Below are positions 19,267 to 27,960 of a stretch of 64,000 nucleotides of DNA, piece by piece (position 1 is the first letter of the stretch; each line of letters starts with the position of its first letter). Origin of the DNA: Scytonema hofmannii PCC 7110 (GTDB lineage Bacteria; Cyanobacteriota; Cyanobacteriia; Cyanobacteriales; Nostocaceae); contig NZ_KQ976354.1 of NCBI RefSeq assembly GCF_000346485.2, positions 8,627,297-8,691,296 of the forward strand. Reading direction: 5' to 3'. The position numbers and the translations under genes were made by a program. Below the pieces are notes generated by a model. The model saw only the letters and a list, made by a program, of their open reading frames with translations, was not told where the DNA came from and ran no database searches.

Positions 19267-19587
19267 CTTTTCCTCACACACATTTTCGGTTAGAATCCAC
19301 ACCCTAGTCTTGAAAAACTTATACCATTTTGGATTTTGAGTAGGTAGGGCAATACTCACCACTAAGGCTCTTGGTAGGCATTGCCCACTACATATATTTC
19401 AACAATCAAATAGGATTCTTTCAAAAAGGCTCTCAAATAATTTATTACAAATTATGTTGTCTTTTATTGCTACCATCCATAGTTTAGGCTCTTGATTTCG
19501 ATAATGAATATTATATTTATATAATACAATTCTTATTGTCAATAGATAAGAGAAATATTGTAAGTCGCTCTGTAAAGGAGGAAAACA
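19267..19587. promoter_or_regulatory. divergent porin/znuA control region with AT-rich palindromes
   Basis: A perfect 7-4-7 inverted repeat, tattata-ttta-tataata, lies at 19509-19526. Beside it is acaat-tctt-attgt (19526-19539), 50-80 bp before the znuA start. AT-rich dyads here suit a Fur/Zur-type operator, although the match to a Zur box is not exact. A degenerate copy of the dispersed 'ggcattgccc' repeat occupies 19341-19420. The znuA start is set by AAAGGAGG at about 19575. Confidence 0.5.
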
Positions 19588-20637
19588 GTGTATTGGACTC
19601 ATAATAGCCGGAAAAGAAGCTTTTTTAGCATAATTGCTTTCTTAATGGTATTGTTAAGTACTGGGTGTAATAGCTCCAACACGGAGCGAGCAGCCAATTC
19701 CGAGCAACCACCACAAGCACAGGAAGCTGCATCGACGCCATCACCACAATCAAACAAAATCAAAGTCGTATCAACTTTTTTACCGATTTATTGGTTTACT
19801 AAGGCAGTGACTGGGGATGCAGCAGGTGTCAAGATATTAGTACCACCTGGCACAGAAGTACATGATTACCAGGCAACACCAGACAATGTCAAGGAAATAG
19901 CTACAGCTAATGTATTGGTAAAAAATGGCTTGGGTTTGGAGGAATTTCTGGATGACACAATTAAGAATGCCCAAAACTCCAAACTCATTCAAGTTGATGC
20001 AGCTAAAGGAATTCAAGCTTTAGATGAAATTTCACCCGTTGTGAAAACTCATAACGCCCAAGAGGAACACGACCACAAACATGATGAAAAAGCTGGAGAG
20101 AAAACCGCAGAACACGACCACGACCACCCAGAAGGAAACCCTCATGTGTGGTTAGATCCAGTTTTGGCAAAACAGCAAGTTGAAAATATTCGGGATGGTC
20201 TCATTGCTGCTGACTCTGCTAATAAAGCAACTTATGAAGCAAATGCAGCAGCATATATCAAGCAATTAGATAGTTTGAATAGTGAATTCCAGCAAACTTT
20301 ACAAAAGACTCCCAATTGTACCTTTGTCACTTTCCATGATGCTTACCCGTACTTAGCTAAACGCTACAATCTCAAGCAGGTTGCTGTTGTCGAGATTCCA
20401 GAAGACCAACTGTCACCAACAGACGTGCAAAATGCCGTGAAGGCAGTCAAGCAGTATAAAGTGAAAGCGTTGTTTGGCGAACCAGGATCTGATAACAAAT
20501 TGTTAACGAGTCTTTCTAAAGATTTAAAGTTGACTTTGCGTCCTTTGGATTCATTGGAAACGGGTGAAACAGACCCGCAGTACTATTTTAAAGGAATGCG
20601 GGCTAATTTAGAAACTTTAAAATCAGCCTGTCAGTAG
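19588..20637 (+). CDS. znuA: zinc ABC transporter substrate-binding lipoprotein
   Basis: A 349-residue cluster-9 metal-binding protein. The N-terminal signal ends in a lipobox-like LLSTGC (Cys27). The binding-site residues occur in order: TEVHDYQATP, then a His-rich loop between about 155 and 180 (EEHDHKHDE, EHDHDHPEGNPHVWLDP), TFHDAY and LFGEPGS. The His-rich loop is typical of zinc- rather than manganese-specific members. The start is GTG 19588 behind a strong ribosome site (AAAGGAGG). It is first of znuA-C-B and delivers Zn2+ from periplasm to the permease. Confidence 0.92.
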   Translation: MYWTHNSRKRSFFSIIAFLMVLLSTGCNSSNTERAANSEQPPQAQEAASTPSPQSNKIKVVSTFLPIYWFTKAVTGDAAGVKILVPPGTEVHDYQATPDNVKEIATANVLVKNGLGLEEFLDDTIKNAQNSKLIQVDAAKGIQALDEISPVVKTHNAQEEHDHKHDEKAGEKTAEHDHDHPEGNPHVWLDPVLAKQQVENIRDGLIAADSANKATYEANAAAYIKQLDSLNSEFQQTLQKTPNCTFVTFHDAYPYLAKRYNLKQVAVVEIPEDQLSPTDVQNAVKAVKQYKVKALFGEPGSDNKLLTSLSKDLKLTLRPLDSLETGETDPQYYFKGMRANLETLKSACQ

Positions 20638-20649
20638 ATGCTATAAAAG

Positions 20650-20713
20650 ATGAGTTATAAATTATGCGTACTACAAAGTACATTTCATCATAATTTCATA
20701 ATTTATAACTCAT
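20650..20713. repeat. long perfect inverted repeat between znuA and znuC
   Basis: Arms of 17 bp (atgagttataaattatg / cataatttataactcat) enclose a 30-bp loop. No T-run follows. It may attenuate znuA transcript read-through or be a dispersed element. Confidence 0.75.
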
Positions 20714-20725
20714 AATGAGAATCCA

Positions 20726-20787
20726 GTGACCAGTGACCAGTGACCAGTAACCAGTGACCAGTGACCAGTGACCAGTGACCAATGACT
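20726..20787. repeat. short tandem heptamer repeat array abutting the znuC start
   Basis: About eight units of CCAGTGA (one variant ccagtaa) decay into aatgactaatgac and run straight into the ATG of znuC, leaving no Shine-Dalgarno sequence of normal form. Confidence 0.9.
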
Positions 20788-20788
20788 A

Positions 20789-21580
20789 ATGACTAATGAT
20801 TTTCCTATTTTAAAGGTAGAGGGATTGACCGTTTATCAGGGTAGCTATCTGGCTGTTCGGGATGTTTTTATGGAATTACACCAGGGAACGAATACAGCTA
20901 TAGTGGGTCCTAATGGTGCGGGTAAAAGTACACTAGTGCAAGCCATTTTAGATTTAATTCCTAGAAGTGCAGGCACCATTGAAATATTTGGTCGTCCAAT
21001 AACCCGTTTGGGAAATTTGCGCCACCAGTTGGCTTATATGCCGCAAAATTTTATTTTTGACCGCAGCTTTCCGATTTCTGTGGGTGAACTCGTAGGGTTG
21101 GGATGGGTTTCTAGTTCTTCCCCTACTCCCTACTCCCACTCTCCCACTCCCTTTTTCAAGGGTCGCCGAAATAAGGAAAAATTTGCAGCAGTAACGGAAG
21201 CTTTGCAGCGAACTGATGCTTACCACCTGCGCCATCAAGCAATTGGAACTCTTAGCGGAGGTCAACTCAAACGGGTGTTGTTGGCATACTGTTTGGTAGT
21301 AAAGCGCAAACTATTAGTTCTTGATGAGGCTTTTGCTGGAGTGGATGTGCAGGGTGCAGCAGATTTTTATACGTTGCTTAATGAACTTAAGCATGAAGAA
21401 GGTTGGACGGTCTTGCAAGTCTCCCATGATATTGATATGGTCAGCCATTACTGCGATCGCGTTATTTGTCTGAACCAAACCATTGTTTGCACGGGAGTTC
21501 CAGAAGTAGCCCTTTCACCACAAAACCTTTTAGCAACTTACGGTCCTGGCTTCAGCCGCTACCGACACAACCATGACTGA
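20789..21580 (+). CDS. znuC: zinc ABC transporter ATP-binding protein
   Basis: A 263-residue ATPase with Walker A GPNGAGKST (40-48), Q-loop region YMPQNF, signature LSGGQLKR (155-162), Walker B LLVLDE (175-180) and H-loop SHD. It powers the ZnuA/ZnuB importer. Between about residues 107 and 126 is a Ser/Pro/Tyr/His insert encoded by a 'ccctactccctactcccac' repeat not expected in the family. The chosen ATG (MTNDFPILKVEG) follows the heptamer array directly and lacks a clear ribosome site. A 3-bp gap to znuB indicates co-translation. Confidence 0.92.
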   Translation: MTNDFPILKVEGLTVYQGSYLAVRDVFMELHQGTNTAIVGPNGAGKSTLVQAILDLIPRSAGTIEIFGRPITRLGNLRHQLAYMPQNFIFDRSFPISVGELVGLGWVSSSSPTPYSHSPTPFFKGRRNKEKFAAVTEALQRTDAYHLRHQAIGTLSGGQLKRVLLAYCLVVKRKLLVLDEAFAGVDVQGAADFYTLLNELKHEEGWTVLQVSHDIDMVSHYCDRVICLNQTIVCTGVPEVALSPQNLLATYGPGFSRYRHNHD

Positions 21581-21583
21581 CTC

Positions 21584-22417
21584 ATGACAAATTTAAACGA
21601 CTTAGTGACTTTACTACAATTTCCTTTCATGCAACGTGCGATCGCAGGTGCTGTTTTGATGGGAATACTTGGCGGTTTACTTGGTAGTTTTGTGACTTTG
21701 CGCCAATTGTCCTTCTTTAGCCATGCGGTAGGTCATGCTGCTTTAGTTGGCGTGGCGTTAGGTGTACTGCTGCAGTTAAATCCTACCTGGATGTTACTAC
21801 CCTTTACTTTACTTTTTGGGTTGGTTGTTCTCTACTTTATAGATCAAACAGATTTGGCTAGCGATAGTGTCCTCAGTATTGTCCTGTCCGGTGCATTAGC
21901 CCTTGGTGTGCTTTTGACTAGCCTCATTAAAGGGTATCGTGGTAACTTAATGAGCGTGCTGTTCGGTGATATTTTAGCTATTGACTTTACAGACTTAGTT
22001 TTGACCCTGCTTGTTCTTGTAGGTGGGAGCGCATTTCTCTTATTAACCTTACAGCAGCAAATTTTGTTAACGCTTAATCCTGCTGTGGCAAAGGTTCAAG
22101 GTGTTCCAGTCCAATGGTATCGTTATTGCTTTGTGGTACTACTATCATTGGCTGTTGCTGTGGCAATTAAAGCGGTTGGAGTTTTACTCGTGAACGCTTT
22201 CTTGGTTATTCCCGCCTCAACTGCCAAATTAATGAGTCACCACTTTAACTGGTTTCTCATTTTGTCCGTGATTGTTGGTTCCACCAGTAGCTTTGCAGGC
22301 ATTATTGTATCCGGTCTGTTCAACTTTGCTTCCGGTCCCAGTATTGTTCTGGTGCAGTTTGTGTTATTCTTAGCAGTCTTCAGCTTGGTTCAGTTCAGGA
22401 AAAAATCAACCGCATAA
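21584..22417 (+). CDS. znuB: zinc ABC transporter permease
   Basis: A 277-residue ABC-3 family membrane protein with eight to nine hydrophobic helices and the conserved N-terminal segment PFMQRAIAGAVLMGILGG, then SHAVGHAALVGVALG. Cluster-9 permeases form the inner-membrane channel for Zn2+ or Mn2+; zinc is inferred from the His-rich ZnuA partner. It starts 4 bp after the znuC stop and ends the operon, followed by tRNA-Phe 84 bp on. Confidence 0.93.
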   Translation: MTNLNDLVTLLQFPFMQRAIAGAVLMGILGGLLGSFVTLRQLSFFSHAVGHAALVGVALGVLLQLNPTWMLLPFTLLFGLVVLYFIDQTDLASDSVLSIVLSGALALGVLLTSLIKGYRGNLMSVLFGDILAIDFTDLVLTLLVLVGGSAFLLLTLQQQILLTLNPAVAKVQGVPVQWYRYCFVVLLSLAVAVAIKAVGVLLVNAFLVIPASTAKLMSHHFNWFLILSVIVGSTSSFAGIIVSGLFNFASGPSIVLVQFVLFLAVFSLVQFRKKSTA

Positions 22418-22501
22418 TTTTTTCCAAAAGTACTTGCCAAATCATTTGGCGTTCGCTATAGTTAATAATCGTGGTCATCAACAAAAACACGAAGTAAATT
22501 C

Positions 22502-22574
<73 letters not shown>

Positions 22575-22621
22575 TTTAAGAGAAATAGCTCAGAACCTTA
22601 CTCATAAAAGGAATTTGAAAT

Positions 22622-22660
22622 AACCTCCACTAGAAGAGATAGCCAAAGTAGTGGGGGTTT
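22622..22660 (+). terminator. terminator after tRNA-Phe
   Basis: A 10-bp stem aacctccact / agtgggggtt (one G-T pair), followed by tttc, 48 bp after the tRNA. Confidence 0.7.
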
Positions 22661-22799
22661 TCAAGTTTTTAACTTGACTTTGACTATGAATTGACTATGG
22701 TGTGTAGAGCAAGCAGAAATATTTGGACACCTTTAGACAAAAAATGGGTGTAAAAAGGGTGTAAATTAAGCAAGATTAGGGTTATTTAGCACTTTCAGG

Positions 22800-22988
22800 A
22801 TGAAAGCGACTTACCAACAGCTAGAGTTACGCAATCTACCTCGGTACTCGATTACTGAGGCGAGTCGCTATTTGCTGATTCCGGCGGGTAAGCTGCGTTC
22901 TTGGATTCACGGGCGTTCTGATCCTATAGTGGAAGGGCCATTAGAAACCAAACAAAAATTAACCGAGTCAGTAAACGAATTACACTGA
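22800..22988 (+). pseudogene. 5' fragment of a DUF433-type (VapB-like HTH) gene
   Basis: About 40 residues (RNLPRYSITEASRYLLIPAG, then KLRSWIHGRS) match the N-terminus of DUF433/MerR-like HTH proteins, whose usual length is over 200 residues. After SWIHGRS the sequence loses family character and reads antisense into the end of the truncated methyltransferase gene. The deletion junction is therefore near 22920-22945. The product would be a non-functional HTH stub. Confidence 0.7.
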
Positions 22989-23754
22989 CAGCATTGCGTA
23001 CCGTTTCATCTTTTTCCGCTCCATCAGGAAACTTAACGTATTCCACTGCCCAAAAATACCAGTTTGCTAGCTCTCTGAAAAACTTGTTGTTAAGTTGAGA
23101 AATATCAAGAGTTTTCTGCCAAGCGCTGTGAAGTTGATCGAAGTTACTAAATTGATATTCTTTATATAACTGATTTAACGAAAGATCGAAAAGAATTTCA
23201 ATATGAGCGCGATGGGGGTTGGCGATCGCAATATCTTTAATTAAAGTAATCTTTTCTAAAACATCCTTAGATGTTTCCCTTTTATTAGGACGGCGATTAA
23301 TTACCGACAAAGTAAAACTCTCACTGTATCGGAATAGCACCATAATGGGGATATCAGATTGACGGTTAATTTCGCGAGTAATATCTGATAGCTGAGTGCG
23401 GATGTAATAATTCCCATGCAAACTAATAGCTAAGAAAATATAAGATTTAAGATAACTTAGATCGATTGAACTGTTAAAAATTTTTACCTGGGGATTGACA
23501 TATATTTCATCTTCAGTTAATTGAAAAAGAAAATTAACCGAACTCCATTCAGAAAACATTGCCCGTTTCTGGTTAATTTCTCCCCATTCAAACGTATCGA
23601 GAAAATCTTGAGGATCATTGCTATCTAAATCAAATTTTCTTTCTGTGGAGTATCCTAGTGTTTGGAATAATGTCTCTACCTTCTCGCCTGCATTACCTCC
23701 TGCTAAACCCTGTATTGATTGAGCGATCGCATCCCGTATCTGTTGTTCATTCAT
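22924..23754 (-). pseudogene. N-terminal fragment of an Eco57I-type (type IIG-like) DNA methyltransferase/restriction protein
   Basis: 276 residues match the non-catalytic N-terminal region of large (>1000 residue) Eco57I-class methyltransferases, including ELANWYFWAVEYVKFPDGAE and RLLTRLIFVWFL. The family would continue into the methyltransferase domain. Here it changes to MALPL and stops at the same junction that truncates the DUF433 gene. No SAM-binding or NPPY-type motif is present, so it cannot methylate. Its start overlaps the stop of the upstream helicase gene by 8 bp, showing the two were a coupled operon. Confidence 0.8.
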
Positions 23755-26700
23755 CTTTAATCACCAACCACGAAATTAAATCGAAATCAGTTTTGCTCGT
23801 TACCTGTTTTTTCTGTTCCGGCATTACCGCACCTTTACCAGATTTAAACAAATTGCTACCTAACCGCTTTTTAAAAGTTCGAGTAATCGAATCAACTGCC
23901 CCCTGAAGTAAATCGTTATAAAAACTCATATCTGCCCCGTTATTTGTCTGTTTGTCAAACAAATCGCACAACGAATTATAGGCTTGCATCTTATCCACGC
24001 ACAACAACCGGAACATCTCTAAAATTTGCTTTGGTTGGGCAAAGGTGAAGCGCACAACTTTATCATCACGGATATAAACCAGAAAGTACGGTTGTAGCGG
24101 ATTAACAGTCTCATTCCTAGAAGAACCGCCCTTCTGCTTCAAACAGAAAATCACCCCTGAGCTAATTATCTGATTTTCTGGAACTAACGGAACCACTGTA
24201 TAAATACCTAAAGGTGCATCTTCTAGCTGTTTGCGGTTCCTTTCCAGATACTTACTTAGTTCAATGCGGAAGTCATCTAAGGTAAACTCATTCAAAGCAA
24301 CACTCTCATTAAAATCCTCTAAATCCAATACTTCATTCTGTAAACGTAATAACTGCTTATCTCTATATTTCAAATCGGTTTGGATTAACTCTTCAATTTC
24401 ATCCGGTTCTAGCAGGTTATCCTCAAAAGTAGCGGCAATATCTACTAATGCCATCCTTGCCTCTACCCGATTTTTCAAATTGATGTATTTATTTAAGTCA
24501 TCAGTTGCCCAGAAATTAACTAGCTGGACGGTATGATTAATGTTACCTATGCGGTCAATCCGTCCAAAACGCTGAATAATTCGTACTGGGTTCCAATGAA
24601 TATCGTAATTAACTAAATAATCGCAATCCTGTAAATTCTGTCCTTCAGAAATACAATCTGTTGCAATCAATAAATCAATTTCACCCTCTAGCGGCATAGA
24701 CTTCATCTTATCCCGCTTTTTAGAAATAGGAGAGAAATTAGTCAAAATTTGATTAAACTCATTCTTCCCAAACGTAGTTTTATTTCTTCCCGTTCCCCCC
24801 GCAACTAAAGCAATATGAATATTCAGTTTAGAAGTTATTATCCATTCCTGCAAAGCATTGTAAAGATACTCTGCTGTATCCGCAAAAGCAGTGAATACTA
24901 GAACCTTACGGTTAGGTTTATCTTGTTTATTAATTGTTGGCTGTTTTACTTTGTTTTCAATCAGCTTTTTCAAATCTGTTAATTTTGCATCTCGCTTTTT
25001 ATCAACCTGCAACGCTGAACTATAAAGAATATTTAGTTGTTGCTTGTCTTGTTCTAAATCTTCTAACCATGCATCAATATCAAGATGCGCGATTTTTAAA
25101 ATTAGTCTTTGACCAACCTCCATAGCTTCTTGTAATTCTTCGTCATCAATATCTTCAATATTCAACTGATTAAAATCAATATTGTGGTTCTCATCGCGAA
25201 ACTGCTTAAATCGTTCAATTCGCTGCTGTAAAGCTTCAATTTTATCGATAGTTCTTTCCATCGTAATCGCAAACGAAGTTACCGAACTTTCCAACCGTTT
25301 GAGAAAGTTTACTTTCATCATGCCAATTAGAAAATGTTCGCGCACGCTTTGTTTAAATCTTTGTCCTGATTTATGTTCGTACTCTTCTTTATACTGATTT
25401 AAAACATACTTAGAGGGATTAAATAATGAAAGTTGATAATTAGAAATTTCATCATTCAGTTTGTCATAAGACATAAATCTCCCTTTCAAATCAATCTTAG
25501 AAAAGATAGATAAAGGTTTAAGACGTTCAGGAAATCCACCTAATTGAGCTACAACATCCTTGTAATATTTCTGAATATGTTTTCGAGAACGAGCAATAGT
25601 TAATTCATCAAGCAGTTTAAAAAATCCAGAATCGAGAGAATTTAATAAATCACTGGTTTTCCGATTTTTACTCTTCTTTGCCCAATTAGTAAAATTCCTT
25701 TGAGCATTAGCCAGTGTATCTTTAAGACTCACTACACCAATTGAATCTTTAAAAGCATCATCTTTACCTTCAGTAAGAAATTCAATCTGATGTCTTAAAT
25801 CAGTCAAATTATTATTAACTGGAGTAGCAGAGAGCAATAAAACTTTAGTTTTAATTCCACTCTTGATAATGTCATCCATCAGTCGCTCGTAACGACTTTT
25901 ACGAATGATATTACCGTCCTCATCACGCTTACCCTTAGTGTAATTACGGAAATTATGCGACTCATCAATCACTACTAAGTCATAATTCCCCCAGTTAATA
26001 GTAGCTAAATCAATATCTCCAGATTTACCTGATTCACGACATAAATCTGTGTGAGATAATACAGTATAGCTGAAGCGATCGCCAATAAATTGATTTAATT
26101 CACTATTATTCTGAGCTTGATACATTGTCCAGTTATCTCTTAACTTTTTCGGAGACAAAACTAACACTCGATAATTCAGCAGTTCAAAATATTTAATGAC
26201 AGCTAAAGCTTCATAAGTTTTACCTAAACCAACACTATCAGCAATAATGCAACCATTATGATTAAGAATTTTATTAATTGCTCCGATCGCGCCATGCTTC
26301 TGAAACTCAAATAAGCTTTTCCATATTTGAGTATCAACTATCTGGCTCTTTTCAGTAAGCAATCCACTTTCTTGCTGTTCTAGTAAAAATTGCTCAAATA
26401 CATGAAATAGAGTTTTATAGTAAATAAATTCTGGTGCATAATTAGTGTAAACTTGTTTAAGATAAAGCAGTACCTTATCTTTGACATCTTCTACTAACTT
26501 GTCATCTTTCCATATTTCATCAAACCAATTTTTTATATCAGATGTACTTTCTTCATTTCTGACTATTAAATTCAATTCAATATTACTATCTTTAGCACTT
26601 AAGCCTAAACCTTTGATAGTAAAATTAGAACTACCCATGATAGCTGATTCCACTTCATAAGTATATTTAGACCCATCGGATCTAGTACGCTCAACCTGAG

Positions 26701-27121
26701 TGGCAATGTGGTACATCTTGCCATGTAGTAAATTACTTTCACGTACTGACTTAATCTGTACCTTATCTCTAATCCAGTCAGCGCACTCTCTAGCTAACCG
26801 TTTCTGTTGAAGTTGATTTTGCAGCTTTAATCCATCTCGTTCAATCAGAAACCATTTCTTTTCATTTTTATGAGGGTCGAGAATAAATTCAGGTTCACCA
26901 AACAGAAAATTAAGACGATCGATAAGTAAAAGCTCATTCTTTAAAGCTTCAAAAGCATGAATAGTAAAATAAGCTGAAACAATAGATAGATTGGCTCCCT
27001 TTTGAATATTCTCTTTTAAAAACTCACCCACAGTACCCCTACTGTGATTATCTCTAATTGCTGAATAGCTTATACACAGTTGAGAATTTAACATAACATT
27101 TGTTATGCTCTCTTTAGCCAA
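23747..27121 (-). CDS. PLD-domain SNF2/DEAD-like helicase of a restriction or defence system
   Basis: An 1124-residue protein. An N-terminal phospholipase-D-like nuclease domain (about 20-190) has the HxK half-site LLHGKMYH (H133, K135) and GSSNFT. The SF2 helicase core follows: Walker A DSVGLGKT (295-302), DESH (386-389), SATPVNN (431-437), then helicase-C with VFTAFADTAEYL, CISEGQNLQDCD and the arginine-finger motif QRFGRIDRIGN. Such helicases are paired with Eco57I-type methyltransferases in defence islands. The methylase partner is truncated here, so the system is probably disarmed or rewired. The frame itself is intact. Confidence 0.87.
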   Translation of the reverse strand: MAKESITNVMLNSQLCISYSAIRDNHSRGTVGEFLKENIQKGANLSIVSAYFTIHAFEALKNELLLIDRLNFLFGEPEFILDPHKNEKKWFLIERDGLKLQNQLQQKRLARECADWIRDKVQIKSVRESNLLHGKMYHIATQVERTRSDGSKYTYEVESAIMGSSNFTIKGLGLSAKDSNIELNLIVRNEESTSDIKNWFDEIWKDDKLVEDVKDKVLLYLKQVYTNYAPEFIYYKTLFHVFEQFLLEQQESGLLTEKSQIVDTQIWKSLFEFQKHGAIGAINKILNHNGCIIADSVGLGKTYEALAVIKYFELLNYRVLVLSPKKLRDNWTMYQAQNNSELNQFIGDRFSYTVLSHTDLCRESGKSGDIDLATINWGNYDLVVIDESHNFRNYTKGKRDEDGNIIRKSRYERLMDDIIKSGIKTKVLLLSATPVNNNLTDLRHQIEFLTEGKDDAFKDSIGVVSLKDTLANAQRNFTNWAKKSKNRKTSDLLNSLDSGFFKLLDELTIARSRKHIQKYYKDVVAQLGGFPERLKPLSIFSKIDLKGRFMSYDKLNDEISNYQLSLFNPSKYVLNQYKEEYEHKSGQRFKQSVREHFLIGMMKVNFLKRLESSVTSFAITMERTIDKIEALQQRIERFKQFRDENHNIDFNQLNIEDIDDEELQEAMEVGQRLILKIAHLDIDAWLEDLEQDKQQLNILYSSALQVDKKRDAKLTDLKKLIENKVKQPTINKQDKPNRKVLVFTAFADTAEYLYNALQEWIITSKLNIHIALVAGGTGRNKTTFGKNEFNQILTNFSPISKKRDKMKSMPLEGEIDLLIATDCISEGQNLQDCDYLVNYDIHWNPVRIIQRFGRIDRIGNINHTVQLVNFWATDDLNKYINLKNRVEARMALVDIAATFEDNLLEPDEIEELIQTDLKYRDKQLLRLQNEVLDLEDFNESVALNEFTLDDFRIELSKYLERNRKQLEDAPLGIYTVVPLVPENQIISSGVIFCLKQKGGSSRNETVNPLQPYFLVYIRDDKVVRFTFAQPKQILEMFRLLCVDKMQAYNSLCDLFDKQTNNGADMSFYNDLLQGAVDSITRTFKKRLGSNLFKSGKGAVMPEQKKQVTSKTDFDLISWLVIKDE

Positions 27122-27129
27122 AAAAATTT

Positions 27130-27468
27130 TTATATACTTAAAACAATAGCTAATCCTTGAGTAATAAGTAACATTTCTGATTCAGATACTTCTCCCAACT
27201 TTCTGACTAATCTACTTTCAGAAAGCGAACGTATTTGAAATGTATCAACAGCAGAAGTTTTAGCCAAGTTATTTTCTGTGCTGGGTTCCAAGCGAACCAT
27301 CCAAGGTCTTGCTCCGAAACTATCTTTCCAATCTGTAACAGGTACAATTACCTTTAGTGGTAAAACCCCGATAGCATTATCGTTAACTATAATGCATGGA
27401 CGAGTTTTGCTTATTTCTCTACCCACTGTTGGATTTAGATTTACCAACCAAACTTCACCTCTATACAT
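27130..27468 (-). CDS. MazF/PemK-family toxin (endoribonuclease)
   Basis: A 112-residue PemK/MazF fold. The N-terminal signature is YRGEVWLVNLNPTVGREISK, then TRPCIIVN, and the SH3-like barrel continues with VIVPVTDWKD. MazF toxins cleave mRNA at short sequence motifs when the antitoxin is lost. The partner gene lies 12 bp upstream on the same strand. The pair sits directly upstream of the PLD-helicase gene, only 8 bp apart, and may share its transcript. Confidence 0.9.
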   Translation of the reverse strand: MYRGEVWLVNLNPTVGREISKTRPCIIVNDNAIGVLPLKVIVPVTDWKDSFGARPWMVRLEPSTENNLAKTSAVDTFQIRSLSESRLVRKLGEVSESEMLLITQGLAIVLSI

Positions 27469-27480
27469 GGGCTTCCCAGT

Positions 27481-27726
27481 TTAAATTTTTGGCTCCGGAT
27501 AGTCGTAAAAGTCTTCTCCCTCAATTTCAGAAAAAACAATCAATTCACTACCAGCAGCATAATCTTCTATTGCTGTTTTGGCGGCGGCGGCTAAAACACG
27601 TTTTTGCTCGTCTTTTGTGAGAGAATGTTGTTCTTTCTGAATTATTGCTAGTGCTACTTCTGCAATTTTCAAGCAGTCGCGTATACTTAAATTTGGCAAT
27701 GATTGCAAAATTTCTTGTGTTTCCAT
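27481..27726 (-). CDS. antitoxin partner of the MazF/PemK-type toxin
   Basis: An 81-residue acidic protein with a helical first half (LSIRDCLKIAEVALAIIQ) and an acidic, aromatic tail (EIEGEDFYDYPEP) of the sort that wraps a MazF toxin. No classical AbrB or RHH DNA-binding motif is evident. Position and size support the antitoxin role; the family name is uncertain. Confidence 0.78.
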   Translation of the reverse strand: METQEILQSLPNLSIRDCLKIAEVALAIIQKEQHSLTKDEQKRVLAAAAKTAIEDYAAGSELIVFSEIEGEDFYDYPEPKI

Positions 27727-27960
27727 AGGTTGATAGAAAGGAACTTATTGTAATTATAGAGCATTGACTTTAAAAGTAACCTCTTATACAAAAAAAATAG
27801 GTGGATATCAAAAGTCAGATTGCTACCCACAAAAAGCGCAGATGCCAACTTAACAGTCAAACCGATTCATTCGTGGAGACTACCAGTCTCACCAAGTTCA
27901 TTCCCCAACACAGTTCAACCACAAGTGATTCTGACTCAACCATACTTTTAATTACATAGT

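Noticed and set aside
20726..20787. Regularly repeated units as a possible CRISPR array
   Set aside because: Units are 7 bp with no spacers; these are tandem heptamers, and the same holds at 5.1, 9.7, 17.3 and 58.9 kb.
22575..22799. Duplicated tRNA 3' end as an integration (att) scar after tRNA-Phe
   Set aside because: No second copy of the tRNA 3' segment was found in the following accessory region by eye.
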